A stretch of 64,000 nucleotides of DNA, from the NCBI GenBank assembly GCA_013396915.1, contig VWZL01004595.1:248286-312285 (forward strand). Reading direction: 5' to 3'. The DNA comes from Stercorarius parasiticus (lineage: Eukaryota; Chordata; Aves; Charadriiformes; Stercorariidae). Each line of letters begins with the position of its first letter. Positions within the stretch are counted from its first letter, which is position 1. A model generated the notes under the pieces. That model was given only the letters and a program-made list of their open reading frames with translations. It made no database searches and was not told the origin of the DNA. Shown here in pieces: positions 47,901 through 56,900 of this stretch. Position numbers and translations under genes: made by a program.

Positions 47901-50900
47901 GGAGACATTTCCAATTTCGGCATTCTGCCTGTCTCATCTAATTCAATTGTAAGCCTTTCTGGGCAAGGACCATATCTGGATTCTGCTTTCAAGTTTCATT
48001 ACACAGCAGTTCTGCAAAGTGAGCTTTTAAACAAGTATCATGATAAGGGAAGGAACTTAACTTGCCCACGGGGATTTGACATGTGAGAAGAGCATGTCCT
48101 GATCTCCCAATACTGTACCCACGGGTGCTCCTACCTCCATGTGCTCCACTCCATTGGAAATGATCGGTGTGATAGCAGATTTTGCTTAGGGTTTCCGTTA
48201 GATGGGAAAAGGTTGTTGTTTTTTTTGTTTCACTTTATCATTTTCACATGTGCTTCTCTTTCAGGTGTGAACAGAAAAGTTACCTATTCCCTGGCAGACT
48301 CCGCAGATGGTTACTTCTCAGTTGACCGGTCATCAGGAATCATTATCTTGGAGCATCCACTTGATAGAGAGCTTCAGTCTTCCTACAACATCAGTGTAAA
48401 GGCCTCAGATCAGAGCATTGTGCTGACCTTATCCTCGTTTGCCACCGTTACCATTACAGTGCTAGATATTAATGACAACCCCCCTGTGTTTGAAAGAAGA
48501 GATTATCTCGTTACAGTCCCTGAAGACACCTCACCTGGCACTGAAGTCCTTTCTGTTTTTGCTACAAGCCAAGATATTGGCACTAATGCTGAGATTGCCT
48601 ATCTCATCAGATCAGGGAATGAGAAAGGGAAGTTTAGGATTAACTCAAAAACAGGTTCGTAAAGTGGCTTTCACTCGTAATGCAAAATGAAAGTGTCAGA
48701 AAAATGTTAATGCTTTGGGGAAAGCTCTTGGACCAAAAAATTTCCAGGGACAGAGACTCAGAGCTTGTCAATGTGGAATTAGTTGCACAGTTAAAAACCA
48801 ATTTTAGATTGGAGAGTATGTAAATTGCGGTCACACTCCGCTGCCCCAGCTCGAGTGGAGAATACTTTTTTCCATTAGTATGTCTGTTGAAGTCAATGTA
48901 GATGTGACAACCCATTAGCCAAACTGTGCAGTGATGAACACTTGCAATGTTTACCTGCTTGCCAGCTGAGTACAGCCTCAACAGTCTGGACCTTAGCAAG
49001 CATCAGACAGGGCTACCAGGACCAAACAGCTGGCAGTCCCAACATGGCAGGCAGTGACTGCCATTTCTACAGCTGTATGTCTTCACTGACTTAGGTTGCT
49101 CCTGATTTGTGTTGTCTGACAGTTGACTTCAGCCATGGTTTGGTTTTTTTTTGGTTATACGTCACAAATTTTAAAAGCATACTGCTGCTTCCTTTAAGAA
49201 ATACTAAGAAAAGCTGCCTCATTTGGTCCAAATGACTCATTTTCGTTGAATTTCCGTAGTAGGATATACTCTTTATCCTTATTGAGGTTTTAATCTGTCA
49301 ACAGACAGTAAGATATGATTCTTCCGTGCTTCATGTAGTGGGTCCCCTTATTCTCATATCGCTCAGAAGGACCAGTACAAATCTGCCACCATAGTTTCAG
49401 AACAAAACAATCTTGTATTTGAAAGCTGAAGGTAACACTTGTTTGGGTGCAGCTGTAGGAACCAGTAACCTGGATAATCTCAAAATGATGCATTGTGTCA
49501 TTTATATTACTGTGCGAAAAAATCTCTCCCCACTCTGCGGAGGCCACTGCCTCACATGTAAGGGACTTAACATAATTGTGTGTTGTCTGTTATCTTCATA
49601 ATGTTGATTAGTGCTAACAAAATTTAAACATAAATACGCCTAGACAGCGATACTTAACTTCACATTTGACAATGAAGCCAAGGAGATAAATCAATAAAAA
49701 CCCATAATGAAGCTTAATCACATGGGGAAAAAACCCAAAACTATTTATTATTCATTAATGTGTGACAGCTCCATTATTATCGGTTTAGAGGCAGGAGCTC
49801 AGTTTCCAGACAGACGGCTGCTGATGTAGCATGCCTGATCAGGGCTTGAAGAATAATGTCCTTCACATCATTTATCAGTGGGAGTTCTCTGCTAGCCACT
49901 TCGAAGCTTCTCTTCAGGGCTCCTGCTTCCAGCAAGTCATGCTGAAAGGTAGGATTCATTTGGAGAGAGCCCAGACGAGATTAAGAAGAATGATCCGAGG
50001 TCTATAAAATGTGGTTTACCAGGAAAGACTGAAGGAATTGAGGCTATTTAAGCTAGAAAAGAGAAGACATGCTGTTAGTATTCAAGCTTGTAAAAAGTAC
50101 CTATGAAGAGGAGGGGAATAAACTGTTCTCCATGCCCAGTCGTGAGAAAAGAAGTTTTGAATGGGCTTAAATTGCATTTGGATTATCTCGGTTAAATGAT
50201 AGGAAGAAATTCCTAACTGTAATGATTATTAAGTACTTGAATACATTTCCTAAGAAGGTTAGGAAACTAATGTTGTTGGAGGTTTATAAGAACATCAGAG
50301 ATAAGTACTTTCAAGAATTATTAGGTTTAGCTGACCTATGTTGGGCAGCAGTTGGACTAAATGACCTTTAAGCCCTATACATCCCTGCTCCTGATGGGTC
50401 TGTACTGAAAAAAGTTGCCAAGGTCAAGGATTTGCATTTAAGTCTTTCCTGCCATGCCCAATATTACCTCCTTCAAGGCATCACTAGTAGTCTGTGCGCA
50501 ACCCACTCCCCCCTTCTTGCTAAGGTTGTGGGTACGTGGGAAACCTGTGGAGGGCTTGCATTGAAATAATTTCTGTCCACAAAGTGAGTCAAGTTGTAGA
50601 GAATCTTAGTTTTGATTGTGTGGTGAGGGAACCCAAAATTTATAAACCTAGGTGAGTGGGGAAGTCCCTGTTTAATCACATAAATGATAGAGAACTGATT
50701 TCTCAAAGGTATTCATAGCCCATTCATTTGTATTTAATTCATGAGAAGTTAATTACGTGGGAGTGAATTTCTGTTGACTTGTCAGGGCTGATTTCCAGAG
50801 TCGGCATCCGGTTCTCCTACAGGCTTTGTGTATGAGCCCAGGCAAATGGGTGGGTATGGCTCCCACTTCTCCGTCTACAATACTGGTATAATAGAAGTTA

Positions 50901-53900
50901 TTTTCATCAGAAACCATTCATTGCTTCATGCCTTGTGAAGGTCATTTCTGCAGAGTCAGCCCAAGTGCAATTGGCATCATTCTTTAATCAAACGACAGCA
51001 GTAGAAACCTGACCAAACATTTTTATTGGATTGAGCAGTGTTACAGTTAAAACAACACATTTTGTATGTGCGCCATGGTGATAAATAGCATGCTGTACTG
51101 TTTACTACAGTCAAATCCCTTAGTCCATAGCATTATGTGTTTTTCAATGGCTGTTGACACTCCCTCCCTTGCTTCAAAGGAGCGATTTCCATTTTTGAAG
51201 CTTTGGATTATGAATCGTGTAAGGATTTCTACTTAATAGTGGAAGCAAAAGATGGAGGTACTCCAGCTCTGAGCGCTGTTACGACTGTGAACGTAAACGT
51301 GACAGATGTTAATGACAACGCACCGAAGTTCAGCCAGGCAGTCTACAGCGCAGTCATCAGCGAGGACGCTGCCATCGGTGATTCGGTGATAATGGTGAGT
51401 GAGGCCATGGGCATCATTTAGGTGAGATGAAGTCCTCTGCCACATGACCTTCAATAGAATACTGCTGCACCAGTTAATAATGATAACTACTGTATCTTGA
51501 ATCACCCAAACTCTTCTCTAGCCAATATTCTGCATCTGCTACTGCTTTCCAGGCTGCTGCCAGTTTTGCCCCAAAAAGAAAGTAGCAGTAGCACTGACTT
51601 GTTTCTTTTTAACCCCAATGTGCTGTCAAAGAGTAATGGCATGTTTAAGGCACTGTATTTCATGAGTCAGCTAGAAACAAGTGGTTTTATTGGAAAGGCA
51701 GAATTCGACTTTTCAGTGAAATACAAAATACTTGTATCACATAGTATTTGTATCTGTTCAGTCTGGCATGCAGTGTACCATACCCAAACCTCACAATGCT
51801 CTCATCTTTGAACTTGTTCATCCAGAAAGAAAGTGTGCTATGGAATATTAAAATGAAAATACTGTGTATGTCTTCATGCTAGAATTTTGAAAAGGTCCAA
51901 GGGGAGCCTCCTATCAAACCATGCTTGGTTTGATGCTATGGAGGTGTGCAGTTCAGATGTAACTAGTCTGATGGAATATGAAGTCTTATTTTTTGCGATG
52001 TTGAGCAATTAAAGTATCATACAGATGGATTAATATTAATTTTTTTTGCTAATTTTCGCTCTTCTCTCAAAAAAGTTGATAGCAGAAGATCTGGATAGCC
52101 CTTCCAATGGCCAGATTCATTTTTCCATAGTGAATGGGGATCGAGACAATGAATTTTCAGTTGATCCTGTTTTGGGACTCGTGAAGGTTAAGAAGAAATT
52201 GGATCGAGAAAGGGTAAGACACGTGGGACTTCTTAACTTACAATGACTTACAGATGTGTATTGATCTCAACTCTGCTGCTAGCTCATTTTGAAGAAGCTT
52301 CTTTTATACTCTGCAGCAATCAGCCTAAGATGCTCCAACAGGTCTTTGTAATGTCGTTCCACTTCTTCCCACCCCAGCCTTATCCCCAGTCCTACTTACA
52401 AGCCAACAGCTCCGCTAGCATTCCCATCCTGCACCGACACAGCAGCGGAGGCCAGCTCGGGGAGAAAAAGCGACCCTGGTTTTCTCCTGCGATGCCACCG
52501 GCAGCTGTTGCTGCGCTAATGAGCTGCCTCCTCGCTCCTGCGTGTGCAAGCGCACACGTGCAGCCGTGTGTGCAACTGGGCGATTACAACATCCTCCAGA
52601 TTGCGGCACTGAGCACCGAGCTGAGACCTCAGCCATTAATTAGCGCTCTGCAAAACATGTCACTGGGGAGGCGATGTTATGAAGTGGCTAGGCTGTACCA
52701 AAAGTGAAAGAGTGCTTCATTAAACAGATTCTGCTGCTTTGTTTGCTCACTAGATTATTCATTCAGGGTGATTTATCACCATTTCGCCATAGCTAGCAAT
52801 TAGCAGCTTTTGGGAAAAAAAAAAAAAAACAAACAAATTCAGTTGCCTGTGCTACTAGCAGGGCAGGAGAGTGCGACATGGCTTCAAAAGTCTTGCAACA
52901 CATAAAGAAACCCATGCCTTCTGCCTCTGAGCAATGCCTCTGCGAAACCGGGGGAGCTGATTGCTATCCCCAGAATATGGACTCATCTGGAAAAGCCCTC
53001 TACTGGAAGCAGGGCTACTGCTTAAAACAGTGGCAAATACCCCTTCTGTATTATCACAAAGGCAGGATTAAATTGTCAGTATTTGGTGGCAGAGTGACTT
53101 TGGCACAGACTGTGGAGGACAGGGGAGTAACAATGGCTGTGCATGTTACAAATGTGCTGTAATACATTTCTCTTATGTGGCACAGGCTTAATTTCTTAAT
53201 ATGATTTTTTTTAGTGTCCAAAGTGCACTCCTGTACATCTGTATTCAGACACACACATTCACCCTCACCGGGGTGTGCATGTTTAATGCTGGTTCTGTTA
53301 GATCTCCATTTTCCAAAGTTTCCAGCGGTTAAAATAACCTGTGATATTGTCTTTTTCTTTGCTTCCTTGGCACATTTCCTAGACACAGGTGTTCCTGACC
53401 CCTTCAGGGAAAATGATACATGATGCCCCATCTGCTGTAGATCCCCAAAGGCAGTGCTGACTCCCAGGTTTCAGTGGTTTAAGGAAACTCATTTCCAGAG
53501 CTGTAATCACATAGAAAGCATGAGTTTCGCAATCTACCTTTCTGGGATACATGGAAATGAAAGCAAACACACACAAAATTTGGGAAAGACCCCACAAAAC
53601 TGTCAATCTTGATTTTTAGCTAGAACTACATATTAAAGCTCAAAAGGGGAAAAAAAATCTTTTCATTCTCTGCCTCAGTTTCTTGACTTTACATCATTCA
53701 GGATTCTTCCTCCCTCCTCTGCTGCTATGCCCCCACCAAATCACAGTCTTTCTCCTCTCTACATCACCTCAAAAAATGTTTCCTTCAACTTTAGGATGGT
53801 CCCACATCCCAGAAGAGCCCCCTTGTTTTGTAGGCTTAGCCTGTACTCCTCCCTCCTACCCAAAGGGCTTTTATTTTTCAAATGGCTTTGGTTTTCCTCC

Positions 53901-56900
53901 CACCCTGAAAAAGCCCCTGTAATATTATATCGTTCCCTTCTGCAGGGGCATGTTTTTCTCCTCTTCAGCCCCACACCGAGAGGCTGGAGCGGGATGTTTT
54001 ATCTGTCGCACGTTTTGCCCTTTGCTCACTCCCCCATGGATGGATTCATGGCAGACGTGTCAGCAGCTCTCCCCGGGGAGCGGGGAGCGATATACAGTAA
54101 AAAGCAGTCGTAAGACGTAAGGAGGCCAACATACGGACGCAGTTCATAAAACCAAACTGTCATCCATAAGCTGTGCATAGACAGAGCTTTTGCAAATTGT
54201 CACATACGCTCACACCTCCGGCACGGGCACATATGTGCGTAGAGGGCCCACGGGTGATGCACTGAGCTGCCCACACCGTGCTGAGTAGTTTGTGTCTGTT
54301 GCAAACAAGTAGGCTGAAAAAACCCTTGTCTTCTACTGAATGGTGGATGATATCCTGTTGCTACAGAGACTGTTGTCCCTGGTAGTCCCAAATGTTTTCC
54401 AGTGTGTTTAAGCCAACTGCCTGTGAACTTTTTCTTGGTTCTCCATCACCATGTTAGAAACACTCTGTGTCAAACTGAGTTCTAATAAGCAATTTATATA
54501 ATATCCTGGAAACCAACCGTAAGATAAATAGAATCAGGTCACATATCCCAGCTGACACCTAGGAGCGATGAAAATGTTAGCTACAGTAGTAATGGCTGAG
54601 TTTGGATATTATCCGTCATTTATTTTTGTCTGCCCCTTTGTTTCAGGGATGCATCATCTGATACAGTTATTTTAATACAGTGAAGCTGTTATGTTTATTG
54701 ATAGCCTTATAAAACAGAAGTTGAGACACAGTGCGGCAATAAGCAGGATAATGTTATACTAAGGGCAGGGGAGGTAATGAGGCCAAACAGCTTTCCTTAG
54801 AATATGGTAGGTGGTGTGCTGGATGTAAAGAACATGAGTTAAAATTTAGGACTGCTTTCCCGATGATTTAATGTTTCCACCCTTTTGCAGATATCTGGTT
54901 ATTCATTAGTTATCCAGGCAAGAGACAGCGGCATCCCTCCTTTGTCTTCATCTGTGACGGTCAATGTGGACATTTCCGATGTGAACGATAATAGCCCCGT
55001 ATTTACTCCAGCTAACTATACAGCGGTAATTCAAGTAAGTGTATCCTGCACATCAAAAACTTCTCTGACTTTTAAAATACAAAAGCATTTGGTTTCAGTT
55101 AAGTAGTTTTTGATGATTTATCTGCCAAAGATGTATCAAGTGATTTTATTTAAAGGAAAGTATAAACACGTCTTTCTTAACTCGGGTAAGTTTCTGTTTG
55201 CCGAGGCTCTTTAACCTCAGCATCTGTCACACATTTTACCATTCATCCCTGTTGCGCCAGAAATTGTACTCTGGCCTCAGAAAGTCTGAGGTGGGATGAG
55301 CTCACAGTTCTCTGCGCCTTGCGCGGGGTGCAAGCCTTAGTGGTTAGTCAGTCCTGACCAGAGACAGGGTCAGGGAGAGCTCAGCAGTCCCTGGAGATGT
55401 GGTGGGTACCTCCAGCTCTGCTACTGGTCCATGGGGCATAAGCGGTGCCAAATAAACACTGCTTGTGAAATGCCGTCTTGGGGAAAGAGCACTCAATTGA
55501 ATATTCTCGATAGCAAAACGTGCTATTTTGTGATTGTGATATGTATCCTTTTAATCCTTTTCTTTATACGCTGTGTATATGTGTAAAGGAAAATAAACCA
55601 GTGGGCACAAGCATTTTGCAGCTGGTAGTGACAGACAAAGACTCTTTTCACAATGGCCCCCCTTTTACCTTCACCATCCTCACTGGCAATGAAGAGGAGG
55701 AGTTTACCCTGGATCCCCATGGCGTCTTGAGATCTGCTGTCATCTTCAAGCACATGGTCGCAACGGAATATGTGCTCTGCGTGCAGGTACGGCTTGATTT
55801 TCGCATCAGCACAGAACCAAAAACCCTCATAGTGGTAGGTCATCCGTACATTGCCTGTATGGGTTGGTTTTAATTGACTGTATTCTATGAGTAAATACTG
55901 CACATTCCAGTTTACAGGTGCACAGTATGGTATATTTCCTTTGATGTTCTTAAACCTAATTTCATATAAATATAAATAGGTAGCCAGCCACCTTTCCAGT
56001 TTCCTCCGCATGAAATGGATTTTCTGAACAGCAGCTGTTATGATTTAAGATTTTAATTTTTTTTTTTTTTCCCCTGTAGCTAAGCGAGGAAAATAAGCAA
56101 AACTGCATTATATACATATAAATACACCACAGAACAAGTGACAGAAAAATATTGTTCTAGGAAGGAAAATCATTCCTGCTTTTAAGTCATAAATTTAATC
56201 ATAAATTTTTTGGAAGCCTACCAAGAATTCATGAAATCACATTTCCAAGGTCAACTTAGCTTTTAAAGAATGTGAAAATAAGACATGCAATAGAAGTCCA
56301 GCTCAGACTTAGCTGTAGAGTCATTGTTGAGGAACTTTGTAACCAGGGTAATTCTGATTACAAAAAAAACCTGTAAATCCAAAAGTAATTTGTCCACATT
56401 TCTCAGGCCTGCCAGGGAAAATGTAGTAGGGTTCAGTAAACATGCAAGTCTAGGGAATTAACTACATTCTTCATTGAATGAACTCTTCATTGAAATGGGA
56501 CATGGTTCTACAAGCTACGTCTGAAATGCAGGCTTCCTCCTCTTGCTTTGCTGGGGTTTATTTCTCTAAATACAGCCTGTTTGCTCCTTTATAAAGACAT
56601 TTAATGCTGTTCATAGCAGTAACATTCTCAGTTAGTTACAATTCAAAAAATAAAAATTCTGATGCTAATTAACAGTTCAAATCAAAGTAAAGTTTTACAA
56701 GTTTGCCATTTAATATTCCTGCAACCTATTTTTTGAGCCTTGTAGGAAAATAAAAAACCCCTCACCTTTCATTCTTACCATGCCTTCATCCTAAAATATC
56801 CTGTTTTCAGGGCAATTTGCTAGCCAAAGTTCCAATATAGCCAAAATCGGGCATGAGAATTAAATTTAAACTGCATCCTCTAGCTATATAAATCCAAGTA

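Larger units (their letters stand above)
34338..48264 (+). other. FAT3: FAT3 intron, 13.9 kb, transposon-rich
   Basis: This is the longest intron. It holds a possible old CR1 near 36600-36790, a GC-richer unclassified block near 37280-38110, CR1 fragments at 38111-38265 (minus), 42470-42805 (plus), 44025-44527 (plus) and 46595-46757 (minus), and a possible ancient LINE tail near 47945-48010. No exon or nested gene is supported. The acceptor tract before 48265 is very strong (long T runs, CTTCTCTTTCAG). Confidence 0.85.

Noticed and set aside
52243..52707. 154-codon ORF as a further exon or gene
   Set aside because: No cadherin similarity or domain motif; the reading frame of the neighbouring exons joins perfectly without it. 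Its openness follows from CpG-rich composition.
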